64,000 bases of DNA, taken from the NCBI GenBank assembly GCA_002336845.1, contig DDEX01000025.1, forward strand, positions 1 to 64,000, in the 5' to 3' direction. Made by a program: the position numbers and the translations under genes. Shown here one piece after another: positions 45,304-56,022 of the stretch. How positions within the stretch are numbered: position 1 is the first letter of the stretch; the number at the start of each line of letters is the position of its first letter. Under the pieces are notes generated by a model. It had not been told where the DNA came from, did no database searches, and was given only the letters and a program-made list of their open reading frames with translations. The DNA comes from Rhodobacteraceae bacterium UBA1943. Its GTDB lineage: Bacteria > Pseudomonadota > Alphaproteobacteria > Rhodobacterales > Rhodobacteraceae.

Positions 45304-46622
45304 TCCCTTCTGGTCTCCTCATCTCTGCCCCGGCCTCGGGCACCGGCAAGACCACGGTTACGCTGGGCTTGCTGGCGGCCTTGCGCGCGCGTGGGCTGAC
45401 AGTTCAGCCGTTCAAAAGCGGCCCCGACTATATCGATCCGGCCTTTCATACTGCCGCCGCCGGACGCGCCTCGGTCAACCTCGATACCTGGGCGATGGCT
45501 GGCGAAAGGTTGCGCGGGCTGGTGGCGGCGGCCCAAGGTGCCGATCTGATCCTGGCCGAAGGGTCGATGGGCCTGTTCGATGGCGTGGCAAGCCCCGGCG
45601 AAAGCGGCAACGGATCCTCCGCCGATCTGGCAGGGATAATGGGCTGGCCGGTTGTTCTGGTCTTGGATGTCTCGGGGCAGGCGCAGTCCGCTGCGGCTGT
45701 GGCGCTGGGCTTTGCCATTTTGCGCCCCGATCTGCGACTGGCGGGGGTTATTCTGAACAAGGTTGCCTCGCCCCGGCATGAGGCGCTGGTGCGCGACGGC
45801 ATGGCGCGCGCGGGCCTGCGGGTGTTCGGTGCCCTGCCGCGCAAGGCCGCGATTGAACTGCCAGAGCGTCACCTTGGCCTTGTGCAAGCCGAGGAACATC
45901 CCAGCCTTGCAGCCCTCTTATCTGATGCGGCGACCTTCATCGCCACCTACCTTGACCTTGATGCCCTGATTGCCGCCGCCGGGGCGACGCGGGCCACGGC
46001 GAACATTGTGCCCGTTCCACCCCCGGCCGACCGTATCGCCCTTGCCCGGGATGCGGCATTTTCCTTCGTCTATCCGCATCTTCTGGATGGCTGGCGGCGG
46101 GCGGGGGCGACCATCTTGCCCTTTTCCCCTCTTGCTGACGAGGCGCCCGATGACAGTGCGGGCGCCTGCTGGCTGCCCGGCGGCTACCCCGAACTGCATG
46201 GCGGCAGGCTGGCGCAGGCCGGGAATTTCCGCGACGGACTGGCCCGGTTCGCCGAAACCCGGCCCGTCCATGGCGAATGCGGGGGATATATGGCGATGGG
46301 CGCGGGGCTGATTGCCGCCGATGGCACAAGGCACCGGATGGCGGGCCTTCTGGGCCTTGAAACCAGCTTTGCCGAACGCCGGATGCACCTTGGTTATCGC
46401 CATGCCCGGCTTCTGGCCGCCATTCCCGGCCATGCAGCGGGCCACCGCCTGCGCGGACACGAATTCCACTATGCCACGATCCTGTCGCAGCCCGACGCGC
46501 CCTTGGCCGATGTGACCGACGCCACCGCCACAGCCGTGACCGAAACCGGTTCGACCCGCAGCTTTTCCGGGGGCGGTCGCGCCACCGGCACCTTCTTTCA
46601 TCACATCGCCGAGGCGTCATGA
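45300..46622 (+). CDS. cobB: hydrogenobyrinate a,c-diamide synthase CobB
   Basis: ATP- and glutamine-dependent amidation of two acetate side chains before cobalt insertion. 440 aa: N-terminal P-loop [11 protein letters not shown] (about residues 12-22) and a C-terminal class I glutaminase domain with GGYPELHGG and the catalytic cysteine in [10 protein letters not shown] (about residue 327). Co-translated with cobM and cobA. Confidence 0.95.
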   Translation: MIPSGLLISAPASGTGKTTVTLGLLAALRARGLTVQPFKSGPDYIDPAFHTAAAGRASVNLDTWAMAGERLRGLVAAAQGADLILAEGSMGLFDGVASPGESGNGSSADLAGIMGWPVVLVLDVSGQAQSAAAVALGFAILRPDLRLAGVILNKVASPRHEALVRDGMARAGLRVFGALPRKAAIELPERHLGLVQAEEHPSLAALLSDAATFIATYLDLDALIAAAGATRATANIVPVPPPADRIALARDAAFSFVYPHLLDGWRRAGATILPFSPLADEAPDDSAGACWLPGGYPELHGGRLAQAGNFRDGLARFAETRPVHGECGGYMAMGAGLIAADGTRHRMAGLLGLETSFAERRMHLGYRHARLLAAIPGHAAGHRLRGHEFHYATILSQPDAPLADVTDATATAVTETGSTRSFSGGGRATGTFFHHIAEAS

Positions 46623-47362
46623 CCGGTTTCGTATCCTTCGTCTCCTCCGGTCCAGGCGACCCGGATCTGCTCACACTCAAGGCCGTCGCCCGGCTGCAAG
46701 CTGCCGATGCGGTGCTGTTTGATGACCTGTCGTCAGGCCCCATCCTGTCCCATGCCCGCACCGGTGCCGATTTGGTTGGCGTAGGCAAGCGCGCGGGCCG
46801 CGCATCGCCAAAACAGGATCATGTCAGCCGCCTTCTGGTCGATTATGCTACCACGGGGGCGCGGGTGGTGCGGCTGAAATCCGGCGATTGTGGCCTCTTT
46901 GGACGGCTGGAGGAAGAGATCACCGCCCTGACCGAAGCTGGCATCGGATATGAGATAATTCCCGGCGTTACCGCCGCCTCTGCCGCCGCCGCAGCGGCGA
47001 ATATCCCGCTGACCCGGCGGCTGACGGCGCGGCGGGTGCAGTTTGTCACCGGCGCCGATGTGACGGGCGGCCTGCCCGAGGGGCTGAACTGGGCCGCGCT
47101 GGCCGACCCGCAGGCCACAACCGTGGTTTACATGGGCAAGCGCACCTTCGCCGCATTGGTCGAAGGGTTGCGCGCCCATGGCCTGCCCGACACCACGCCT
47201 GCCCTGTTGGCCGAGGCTGTCTCGACCCCTGACCAGCATCTGTTGCGCGGCACACTGGCCAGCCTTGTGGCTCATCTGGCCGAAGGGCCGGGCCATCATC
47301 CGGGGCTGATCCTGTATGGCCCCTTGTCGGAATCCTCTTCTCCCCGCCGCAATCCGCCTTGA
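46619..47362 (+). CDS. cobA: uroporphyrinogen-III C-methyltransferase CobA
   Basis: SAM-dependent enzyme making precorrin-2, the branch-point of haem and corrin synthesis. 247 aa with SSGPGDPDLLTLKA at residues 9-22, LKSGDCGLFGR, and YMGKRTFAALV. A stand-alone SUMT with no fused oxidase domain. Last gene before the second riboswitch. Confidence 0.95.
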   Translation: MTGFVSFVSSGPGDPDLLTLKAVARLQAADAVLFDDLSSGPILSHARTGADLVGVGKRAGRASPKQDHVSRLLVDYATTGARVVRLKSGDCGLFGRLEEEITALTEAGIGYEIIPGVTAASAAAAAANIPLTRRLTARRVQFVTGADVTGGLPEGLNWAALADPQATTVVYMGKRTFAALVEGLRAHGLPDTTPALLAEAVSTPDQHLLRGTLASLVAHLAEGPGHHPGLILYGPLSESSSPRRNPP

Positions 47363-47395
47363 CCCCTGATGCGCGCCGCGTGCAAATGGAAGGGC

Positions 47396-47595
47396 AAGGT
47401 GTCCCATCAGATGCAAAGCATCGGGACTGAAACGGGAATGGGGAAGGGGCGGACCAAATTGCGGCGCCCCCGTCCCCAGCCGCCCCCGCGACTGTCAGCG
47501 GTGAGCGGCCTTCATCATGCCACTGTCCGGCTTTCCGGACGGGAAGGCGAAGGCCGACGACGACCCGCAAGCCAGGAGACCGGCCCTGCAGGAAC
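47396..47595 (+). promoter_or_regulatory. cobalamin riboswitch upstream of cbiM-cobF
   Basis: Contains the 5' element AAGGTGTCCC, the core CCAGCCGCCCCCGCGACTG, and the B12 box AAGCCAGGAGACCGGCC (47569-47585). A short hairpin GCCGTC/GACGGC (47608-47625) directly abuts the GGAGGGA ribosome site of the next gene, so control at translation start is likely. Confidence 0.93.
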
Positions 47596-47638
47596 GCAAC
47601 CATAACCGCCGTCGGGTGTGACGGCCGGAGGGACCAAC

Positions 47639-48310
47639 ATGCATATCGAACCCGGCGTCGTTGACGCCGCCAAAATGACGCTTAGCTACGCCACCGCTGC
47701 TGGGGCAGGGGCGACCGCTCTTTATCACGTCCAGGGTGCCATCCGGCATCAGGGCGTGGTCTCTACCGTCCTGCGCAGCCTGATCGCCACCGCCGGTGTC
47801 CTGTTCTTCTTTGAGGTGCTGCCCCATTTCTCGGCCGGTGTTTCCGAGGTGCATTTCATCTTCGGCTCCATGCTGTTCCTGATTCTGGGTGCAGGCCCGG
47901 CAGCCATCGGGCTGGGTTCGGCACTGCTGCTGCAAGGGCTGTTCTTCGCGCCCTTCGACCTGCCGCAGTTCGGCATGAACCTGACGACGCTTCTGGTGCC
48001 GCTGTTCCTGCTGGATGCCGCCGCGCGCCGCCTTGTTGCGCCGGGCACCGCCTATGTCGATCTGGGCTATGCTCAGGTGCTGAAGATGTCGGCGATCTAT
48101 CAGGGCGGCGTCATCGCCTGGGTGGCCTTCTGGGTCATCTACGGTCAGGGCATGGCTGCGTTTTCGGGCATTGCCACCTTTGCCGTGGCCTATGCCGGTG
48201 TGATCGTGATCGAGCCGCTGGTTGATCTGGCCGTTCTGGCCGGTGCCAAATCGCTGCGCGGTATGAAAGGGTCGAACCTTGTCACCGGTCGGCTTTACAA
48301 CGCCGCATAA
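47639..48310 (+). CDS. cbiM: CbiM-type cobalt energy-coupling-factor permease, lone copy
   Basis: Membrane protein of 223 aa with about six hydrophobic helices. It starts MHIEPG: the histidine at position 2 is the N-terminal metal ligand of CbiM/NikM substrate-binding subunits. The ATG at 47639 has GGAGGGA six bases ahead; a longer frame (47618) would bury the histidine. Cobalamin-riboswitch control supports a cobalt importer. The usual partners CbiN, CbiQ and CbiO are not next to it. Confidence 0.82.
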   Translation: MHIEPGVVDAAKMTLSYATAAGAGATALYHVQGAIRHQGVVSTVLRSLIATAGVLFFFEVLPHFSAGVSEVHFIFGSMLFLILGAGPAAIGLGSALLLQGLFFAPFDLPQFGMNLTTLLVPLFLLDAAARRLVAPGTAYVDLGYAQVLKMSAIYQGGVIAWVAFWVIYGQGMAAFSGIATFAVAYAGVIVIEPLVDLAVLAGAKSLRGMKGSNLVTGRLYNAA

Positions 48311-48333
48311 GGCTTTGGCAGGATGTTCAGGCA

Positions 48334-48352
48334 GGGGCCCCGCTGGGGCCCT
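48334..48352 (+). terminator. hairpin between cbiM and cobF
   Basis: GGGGCCCC and GGGGCCC pair around a short loop and are followed by TTGTTCATT. It is a possible weak terminator or attenuator 24 bases after cbiM; cobF starts soon after, so partial read-through is likely. Confidence 0.4.
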
Positions 48353-48378
48353 TGTTCATTATCAGAAGGGCAGCAGGC

Positions 48379-50040
<1,662 letters not shown>

Positions 50041-50073
50041 AGCGCTAACGCCAAAGCGCCGCCCTGACAAGTC

Positions 50074-50559
50074 TTAGGCGGCGCTGGCCAACCCGTCGGC
50101 GGCCAGCCGGGCATCCAGATCAAGGATCTGGCGCACGGCATGGGCGGCCTCGGCCCCCTTCTTCACGAAATGCTCGGTGTAAAAGGCCGTCAGCTCGGCC
50201 ACCGGCTGATAGTTATGCGGCGTCAGCGAGACCGAGAAACAGGGCACACCGGTTTCAAGGCCCACGTTCATCAGCCCGGTCACCACCGCCTCGGACACGA
50301 ATTCATGGTGATAGATGCCGCCGTTCACCACGAAGGCAGCGGCCACCACGGCATCATATTTGCCGGTGCGGGCCAGCTTTTTCGCCACCAGCGGCATTTC
50401 GAACGCGCCGGGCACGTCGAAGCCCTCAACCTTGGCATTGGGCATCAGTTTCGCCGCTTCGGCGACAAAGCCTTCATGGGCACGGTCCACGATATCATCG
50501 TGCCAGCGCGCCTTGATAAAGGCGATACGAGGGGAGTTGTGGGCAGATTTGGTCGTCAT
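50074..50559 (-). CDS. ribH: 6,7-dimethyl-8-ribityllumazine synthase RibH
   Basis: Penultimate step of riboflavin synthesis. 161 aa with the lumazine synthase segments DVPGAFEMPLVA (about residue 48) and SLTPHNYQPVAE; the N-terminal ARWHDDIVD supplies the aromatic stacking residue as Trp, as in RibH2-type enzymes. Preceded by an FMN riboswitch and with no other rib gene nearby, it is probably a separate RibH copy. It lies upstream of bluB on the same strand. Confidence 0.93.
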   Translation of the reverse strand: MTTKSAHNSPRIAFIKARWHDDIVDRAHEGFVAEAAKLMPNAKVEGFDVPGAFEMPLVAKKLARTGKYDAVVAAAFVVNGGIYHHEFVSEAVVTGLMNVGLETGVPCFSVSLTPHNYQPVAELTAFYTEHFVKKGAEAAHAVRQILDLDARLAADGLASAA

Positions 50560-50635
50560 AGTCGGAACCTTCCGTTGCTAAACAGTCAGGTCCCAAGGCA
50601 TGTCCCGCAGACGGACGGGTGTCCCCCTCCGCACA

Positions 50636-50760
50636 CGGTTCTCTTTCATCCGGACTATACCGTCGGCCCCGGAGTTTCACCGGATCTGCTGACCCTTTCC
50701 GAAGAAAGGCGCTCGCGGGCTGTAACCGCCGGTGGGGAATCGCACCCCGCCCTGAGAACA
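50636..50760 (-). promoter_or_regulatory. FMN riboswitch (RFN element) upstream of ribH
   Basis: On the minus strand the element starts TTCTCAGGGCGGGGTG, continues TTCCCCACCGGCGGTTACAG and AGCCCGCGAGCG, and ends near TCCGGATGAAAGAGAA, all hallmarks of the RFN fold. It ends about 77 bases before the ribH ATG. With the bluB leader it fills most of the 350-base gap before 50912. Confidence 0.95.
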
Positions 50761-50911
50761 CGATATCCCTAACACGCTGTTTTTCGCACCGCAACGCATG
50801 GGTTTGTGCAGGACTGCACCGCCTTGGTGCGCCTGCACAAAGCCTGCACAAACCCTGCGCCGCGCCTGCGGGGCCGGGCCGTCATTCCTGCCAGGAAACC
50901 CGGAGGCAGCG

Positions 50912-52372
50912 ATGACCACGAAACACCTGACGATCCACGGACTTCCCACTGTATTGGCCCGCGATGGCTGGTGGCTGGGGCCAGGGGGCGACACGCCGGC
51001 ACCACCCCCGCGCCATAGCCTGTCGCGCCTGGTTACGCCGGGATGGGGGCTGCTGGTCCTGGTTGCGCTGGGCGACATCCTGTTCTGGGGTCAGGTGCCC
51101 GGCCTGTCGCTGGCGGTCTTTGCCGGGGCGGTGTTTGGTGTCGCCACAGCACAGGTGCCTTTGCGGGCCAAGGCATGGCCTGCCGGGCTACTGGCCATCG
51201 GCCTGTTGCCGGTGGTGGATTATGTGCAGGCCCTGTCGCTGGCCTTTCTGGGGTTGTCTCTCGCCATCGCCATCGTCTGGTCGCATCTGCCGGAATTGAG
51301 CAGGGGCGGCGCGCTGATCTCGGCCTTGCGATTGCTCGCCCGGTTGCCGTTGGGCGGCATCCTCGGCGTCCTGCATCTGATGATGGGCCGCGTCGCGCTG
51401 CCCCGCAGCGCCTCGCCCCGCAGCTTTCTGCGCAACTGGGCGCTGCCGGTTGGCGGAACGCTGGTCTTCGCCGCGCTGCTGTCCGATGCCAACCCCTTGA
51501 TCGAGCAGGCCCTGTCGCTGAATTTCGACGTCGCAAGCCTGATCAACCGCGCGATGTTCTGGGCCGGGATCACCCTGCTGGTCTGGCCCCTGCTGGAAGT
51601 GCCCAGGCCCGTGCATTTGACCGTTCGCGCCGTAACCCTGCCCGGCATCAATGCCGCTTCGGTTCTGCGCGCGTTGGGGATGTTCAACCTGCTGATCGGG
51701 CTACAAACCGGGCTGGACCTCTCGATCCTGCTGGGCGGCGCCCACCTGCCTGCGGGTATGAGCTTTGCCAGCTATGCCCATCGCGGGGCCTATCCGCTGC
51801 TGGCAACCGCCTTGCTGGCCGGGGCCTTTGCCCTGTCGGCGCGGTCCTATCTGGCTGAACACCGCCTGATCCGCCCGCTGATGCTGCTTTGGCTGGCGCA
51901 GAATATGCTGCTTTGCGCCTCGGCCCTGCTGCGGCTGGACCTTTATGTGCAGGCCTATGGGCTGACCTATCTGCGCATACATGCAGCGATATGGATTGTC
52001 CTTGTCGCCGCCGGGCTTGCGCTGTGCTTGTGGCAGGTGCTGCGCGGCCGCAGCACCCTGTGGCTGTTGGCGCGGGTTGGTGCGATGGGACTGGCCATGC
52101 TGTACCTGTGCAGCTTCGTAAACTTCGCGGCCCTGATCGCGCGGCATAACCTGTCCCAGCCCCTTGCTGATGCCGAATATGCCTGCACCCTTGGGCCCAC
52201 CAGCGCCGCCGCCATTGCCGAAGCGATGGCCCAAACGCCGCAACTGGCGCTGGATCTGCCCGGCTGCACGCCCTCGGCGCCCCAGATCACCGGCTGGCGG
52301 GATTGGGGGTTCCGCAACTGGCGCGTCGCCCGCTATCTTGCCGCCCATCCGGTTGAAAGGTTTGCCCCTTGA
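50912..52372 (+). CDS. DUF4173/DUF4153-type multi-pass membrane protein
   Basis: 486 aa with about ten hydrophobic helices, for example VTPGWGLLVLVALGDILFW near residue 35 and AGLALCLWQVL near residue 365, then a soluble C-terminal end containing CTPSAPQITGWRDWGFRNWR. The ATG at 50912 has GGAGGCAGCG ahead; the longer frame from 50798 is unlikely. Function unknown. The overlap with the two-component genes that follow suggests that it is the target or sensor partner of that system. Confidence 0.8.
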   Translation: MTTKHLTIHGLPTVLARDGWWLGPGGDTPAPPPRHSLSRLVTPGWGLLVLVALGDILFWGQVPGLSLAVFAGAVFGVATAQVPLRAKAWPAGLLAIGLLPVVDYVQALSLAFLGLSLAIAIVWSHLPELSRGGALISALRLLARLPLGGILGVLHLMMGRVALPRSASPRSFLRNWALPVGGTLVFAALLSDANPLIEQALSLNFDVASLINRAMFWAGITLLVWPLLEVPRPVHLTVRAVTLPGINAASVLRALGMFNLLIGLQTGLDLSILLGGAHLPAGMSFASYAHRGAYPLLATALLAGAFALSARSYLAEHRLIRPLMLLWLAQNMLLCASALLRLDLYVQAYGLTYLRIHAAIWIVLVAAGLALCLWQVLRGRSTLWLLARVGAMGLAMLYLCSFVNFAALIARHNLSQPLADAEYACTLGPTSAAAIAEAMAQTPQLALDLPGCTPSAPQITGWRDWGFRNWRVARYLAAHPVERFAP

Positions 52373-53043
52373 AGATCTTGATCGTCGATGACGACCCTCG
52401 CCTGCGCGACCTTTTGCGCATCGCGGTCGAGCGTGCGGGTTTTACCGCCGCCACCGTCGCCGACGGGCAGGCCGCCCTTGTCGCCGCCCGCCGTAACGCC
52501 CCCGACCTCATGGTCCTCGACATCGGCCTGCCAGAGATCGACGGATTCGAGGTGTGCCGCCGCCTGCGCGCCACCTCTGACCTGCCTATCCTGTTCCTGA
52601 CCGCCCGCGATGATGAGGTGGACCGTATCGTCGGTCTTGAACTTGGCGCCGACGATTACGTTACCAAACCCTTTTCACCGCGCGAAGTGGTGGCCCGCAT
52701 CCGCGCGATTCTCAAACGCACCGCAGGGGCAGGGCAGGGCCAGACCCTGCGGCACGGCCCCATAACGCTCGACCGCGCCGCCGCCGCTTGCCATGTCGCA
52801 GGACAGCCCCTTGCCTTGACGGCGACCGAGTTTCGCCTGCTTGACCACCTCCTGTCGCATCCCGGTCGCCTGTGGCCCAAGCCCCGGCTGATCGATGCGA
52901 TCTGGGGCGCAGGCAGCCAGGTCTCGGACCGCACCTTTGACAGCCATCTGCGCAACCTGCGCCAGAAACTGGCGCAAGGCGGCCTGTCCGAGGCCATCGA
53001 AACCCTGCATGGGCAGGGCCTGCGCCTTGCGGTGGTGGCATGA
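52369..53043 (+). CDS. OmpR/PhoB-family response regulator
   Basis: 224 aa: receiver domain (residues 1-115) with the acidic DDD at 7-9, phospho-acceptor D51 (VLDIGLPE) and K about 101 (VTKPFSP), then a winged-helix DNA-binding domain (RTFDSHLRNLRQKLAQ). Translation starts at TTG 52369, overlapping the TGA of the membrane-protein gene, so the two are translationally coupled. Its kinase follows with a four-base overlap. Confidence 0.93.
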   Translation: MKILIVDDDPRLRDLLRIAVERAGFTAATVADGQAALVAARRNAPDLMVLDIGLPEIDGFEVCRRLRATSDLPILFLTARDDEVDRIVGLELGADDYVTKPFSPREVVARIRAILKRTAGAGQGQTLRHGPITLDRAAAACHVAGQPLALTATEFRLLDHLLSHPGRLWPKPRLIDAIWGAGSQVSDRTFDSHLRNLRQKLAQGGLSEAIETLHGQGLRLAVVA

Positions 53044-54008
53044 CGGCGCGGCATTGGCGGCCCTCACTGGCCTTTGTTCTGGGGGGCGCGTTGTGCGGCA
53101 CGCTGGGCCTGTCTTTCGCCGGGCTGGTGGCGCTGCGCTATCTGGGGCCGCATTGGGGCTATGCCAACGCGGCCGTCGCACTGGGCCTTGCGATTCTTCT
53201 GGCCACGGCTGCGCTGGGCTGGCTGCTGGTGCGGCTCTTGCTGCGCCCGATTCGCGCGCTTGAGGCATTTGCGCTGTCGGTTGAACAGAACCGCGACCCC
53301 GCGCCGCCCGTCCATTTCGGAACGCGGGAACTGCATGCCACTGCCCGCCGCGTCATTGCCATGGCCCATGCGCTGCGGGACCGCGAGGCGACGATCCGCA
53401 CCTTTACCGACCATGTGACGCATGAGGTGAAAACCCCCGTCGCTGCCATCCATGCCGCCGTTGAACTGCTGCAAGACGGGGCGCTGTCGGCGCAAGATGC
53501 GCAACTGGTGGCCCAGATCGACGGGGCGCAGGCGCAGATTCAGGCGCAACTTGCCGCGTTGCGACGGGCCGCGCAGGCGCGTGAGGCGCGCTATCTGGGC
53601 CAGACCACGCTGGCCGACCTTGCGCCTGCCTTGCGCGCCGATTTTCCTGCGCTGACCCTTGGCATCGAAGGCGATGACCATGCCCTGCCCATGGCTGCAC
53701 CGGGCTTGCTGGTCGTGCTGCGCCAACTACTGGCGAATTCGGTCAGCCACGGGGCCAGCCACATCACCCTTGCCGCAGCGCCCCGGCCCGATGCCCTGCT
53801 GGTCGAGGTTGCCGACAACGGCCCCGGCATTTCGCCAGGCAACGCCGACCGCCTGTTCGAGCCCTTCTTCACCACTCGCCGCGATCAGGGCGGCACCGGC
53901 ATGGGCCTGACCATCGCCCGCAACCTTCTGGTCGCCCATAACGCTGGGATCGAGGTGGCTGCCAGCGACACCGGCGCGCTGTTCCGCCTGACGTTTCCTG
54001 TCGCCTGA
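53040..54008 (+). CDS. sensor histidine kinase
   Basis: 322 aa with two N-terminal membrane helices (about residues 9-33 and 43-67) and almost no periplasmic loop, a HAMP-like linker, the dimerisation helix with phospho-acceptor H128 (DHVTHEVKTPVAAIH) and an ATPase domain with N (LLANSVSHG), DNGPGISPG and GGTGMGLTIARNLL. The lack of a sensor domain suggests that it reads a signal in the membrane, perhaps through the DUF4173 protein. Partner of the regulator at 52369. Confidence 0.93.
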   Translation: MTARHWRPSLAFVLGGALCGTLGLSFAGLVALRYLGPHWGYANAAVALGLAILLATAALGWLLVRLLLRPIRALEAFALSVEQNRDPAPPVHFGTRELHATARRVIAMAHALRDREATIRTFTDHVTHEVKTPVAAIHAAVELLQDGALSAQDAQLVAQIDGAQAQIQAQLAALRRAAQAREARYLGQTTLADLAPALRADFPALTLGIEGDDHALPMAAPGLLVVLRQLLANSVSHGASHITLAAAPRPDALLVEVADNGPGISPGNADRLFEPFFTTRRDQGGTGMGLTIARNLLVAHNAGIEVAASDTGALFRLTFPVA

Positions 54009-54032
54009 CCCGCAATCCCATGAAGGGCGCAT

Positions 54033-54051
54033 CCCCCCCCTCGTGGGGAGG
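54033..54051. terminator. hairpin between convergent kinase and methyltransferase genes
   Basis: CCCC-TCG-TGGGGAGGGG forms a short GC stem in the 75-base gap between two converging stop codons. No T-run; similar CCCCTCCCC hairpins occur at 61859. Confidence 0.4.
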
Positions 54052-54083
54052 GGATCGGGGCGGGGCACAGCCCGCCGCGCCGC

Positions 54084-54713
54084 CTAGACCCGCCGGAACA
54101 CCATCACCAGCCCGCGGTCATTCTTGTGCGGATGATCCGCTCCCTCGTAAATCGCGATGTCGCGAAACGCGACCGGCGTGATCTGACCCAGCGCCACCAT
54201 CCGGGCCAAAGCCGAGCCGAACCCCGCCCCGTCCAGCACCGGCGCAATCGTGCCGCAGGCAAAGACCGCACCGGGGCGCGTAATGCGCAGCAACTCGGGA
54301 AAACACTCCGGCCCCACATGGCCATGGGTAAAGGTGCCGCTGGAAATCACCGCGTCATAGCTGCCGTCGGGAATCTCCAGTGCTTTGGTCAGGTCGCCCA
54401 GCATCAGGGCGCGATACAGCCCCTTGCCTCGCGCGATCTCCAGCATCTCGGGCGTGATGTCCAGGGCATCGACCGTATGGCCCCCCAGCGATTCCGCCAC
54501 CAAACCTGTGCCCGCGCCGATATCCAGAATCTCGGCCTCTGGCGCGATTTCGCCCTTAAGGATCGCCGCAATCTCGCGGGGGGCAATATAGCCCCAGGCC
54601 TTGCCAAAGCTGTCGTCATAGCTTTCGGCCCAGGCGCCATACATGCGCTTTGCATCCTCGGGGCCGTCGATCTGATAGGCCTCGTCCAGATCGTAACCGT
54701 CATCCAGCGACAT
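54084..54713 (-). CDS. class I SAM-dependent methyltransferase
   Basis: 209 aa. The SAM-binding motif ILDIGAGTGLVAE is near residue 72, followed by VDALDITPEMLEIAR and the post-I and motif II region (YDAVISSGTFTHGHVG). ATG 54713 (MSLDDGYDLDEAYQ) gives the sensible length; the frame is open to 54857. The start LDEAYQIDGPEDAKRMYGAWA resembles the Williams-Beuren-type (WBSCR27-like) methyltransferases, whose substrate is unknown. Confidence 0.85.
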   Translation of the reverse strand: MSLDDGYDLDEAYQIDGPEDAKRMYGAWAESYDDSFGKAWGYIAPREIAAILKGEIAPEAEILDIGAGTGLVAESLGGHTVDALDITPEMLEIARGKGLYRALMLGDLTKALEIPDGSYDAVISSGTFTHGHVGPECFPELLRITRPGAVFACGTIAPVLDGAGFGSALARMVALGQITPVAFRDIAIYEGADHPHKNDRGLVMVFRRV

Positions 54714-54787
54714 GGCATTCCTCTTGCGATTGGGTGCCAAGACCCTGATCACAAGCCCATGACGCCGGAATGACAGCCCGGATCGGA

Positions 54788-55435
54788 CTAAACCGGCACG
54801 AAGCCGCCGCGCGTGGGGTCGTATTGTTGCAGCTCGCCCTCGCCAGTGTTGTTCCAAAGGCCGTGAATTGTCAGCTTTTCGCTATTCACGGCGTCGGCGA
54901 CGAAGGGGAAAGTCATCAGGTTTTCCAGGCTGACCAGCACCGCCTGATGTTCCAGCGCGCGCAGGATGTCATCCTTGCCCAGATGGGCCACGCGGTCGAA
55001 ACCGGGGCGCAGGATGTCCATCCAGCGACCGACGAAACTGGTCTTTTCCTCCAGCGCCGGGGCATGGCCGGTGCACATGTCATGGCAGCCCTTCACGCCG
55101 CCGCAGCTTGAATGGCCCAAGACCACGATATGCGCCACGCCCAGCGAGGTGACGGCATATTCCACCGCCGCTGAGGTGCCATGGCGCTCTCCATCCGGGG
55201 TATAGGGCGGCACAAGGCCCGCGATGTTGCGGTGAATGAAGAACTCGCCCTCATCCGCGCCGAAGATCGAGGTGACATGCACCCGGCTGTCGCAGCACGA
55301 AATCACCATCGCGCGGGGGTGCTGGCCACTTTCGGCCAGACGGCGATACCAGGCCTTGTTGTCCTGATAAGTCGTCGCGCGCCAGCCGTGAAACCGGCTG
55401 ATCAGATAGGAGGGCAACGGGCGGGCAGCGTCCAT
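54788..55435 (-). CDS. beta-class carbonic anhydrase
   Basis: Zinc enzyme interconverting CO2 and bicarbonate, 215 aa. Zinc ligands are C47 (CCDSR), H108 and C111 (GHSSCGG), and the D49-R51 catalytic dyad is present. The SRFHGWRATTYQDNK start fits alphaproteobacterial bacterial-type enzymes. No signal peptide, so cytoplasmic. Convergent with nothing; divergent from the small gene at 55579. Confidence 0.93.
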   Translation of the reverse strand: MDAARPLPSYLISRFHGWRATTYQDNKAWYRRLAESGQHPRAMVISCCDSRVHVTSIFGADEGEFFIHRNIAGLVPPYTPDGERHGTSAAVEYAVTSLGVAHIVVLGHSSCGGVKGCHDMCTGHAPALEEKTSFVGRWMDILRPGFDRVAHLGKDDILRALEHQAVLVSLENLMTFPFVADAVNSEKLTIHGLWNNTGEGELQQYDPTRGGFVPV

Positions 55436-55578
55436 CTTGTCATCCTTTCAGGTCTCTTGCCCCCGTCTAGGCTGCAATTGCAGAAAATTCGAGAGGATTC
55501 TTTTTCCTCCCTCAACGAAATCTTCAGCCTGTTTCGGCAGCATCGGTCTTGGGTGTGAACAAAGATCAGGTGAGTGTG

Positions 55579-55965
55579 ATGGCCGACAATGTCGTGGCCC
55601 TCAGGCCAAAGGAATGCGTGCGTCAGGATGCCGAACCGATCGCGACGATCTATCGGAACCTTGGCACGGCTTCGGCCGAACAGGTCGTAACGCGGGAACT
55701 GGGCGAACTGGCGCTGACCATGGCGGGGCTGGCGCAGCAGGTGCGGGGGCATCAGGTGAAAGATCTGCCGCGCCATCTGCGTCATTTGCAGCGCATGGCG
55801 GAATCGCTGGGGCTGGTCAGCTTGGGTCTTGTGGCGCTGGATGTGCAGGATTGTCTGAGCCGGGCCGATTCTACCGCCTTTACCGCTACCTGGGCACGGT
55901 TGTTGCGGATTGCCGAGCGGTCTCTGGCACCTGACAAGGACTTGCTTGATCAGACCTTCCGCTGA
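55579..55965 (+). CDS. hypothetical protein, 128 aa
   Basis: I do not recognise it. AGGTGAG lies a few bases before ATG 55579; an alternative start at 55549 has no good site. The protein is helical, with RHLRHLQRMAESLGLVSLGLV in the middle of a likely four-helix bundle. That shape recalls a phosphotransfer (HPt) domain, but I see no convincing HPt signature. It lies between the carbonic anhydrase and aminopeptidase genes, 57 bases from the latter. Confidence 0.6.
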   Translation: MADNVVALRPKECVRQDAEPIATIYRNLGTASAEQVVTRELGELALTMAGLAQQVRGHQVKDLPRHLRHLQRMAESLGLVSLGLVALDVQDCLSRADSTAFTATWARLLRIAERSLAPDKDLLDQTFR

Positions 55966-56022
55966 CCTCTTGCAGCCGCGCGCCTTGCGGTGCAGCTTCG
56001 GGGCATCACGAAGGATACCCCG

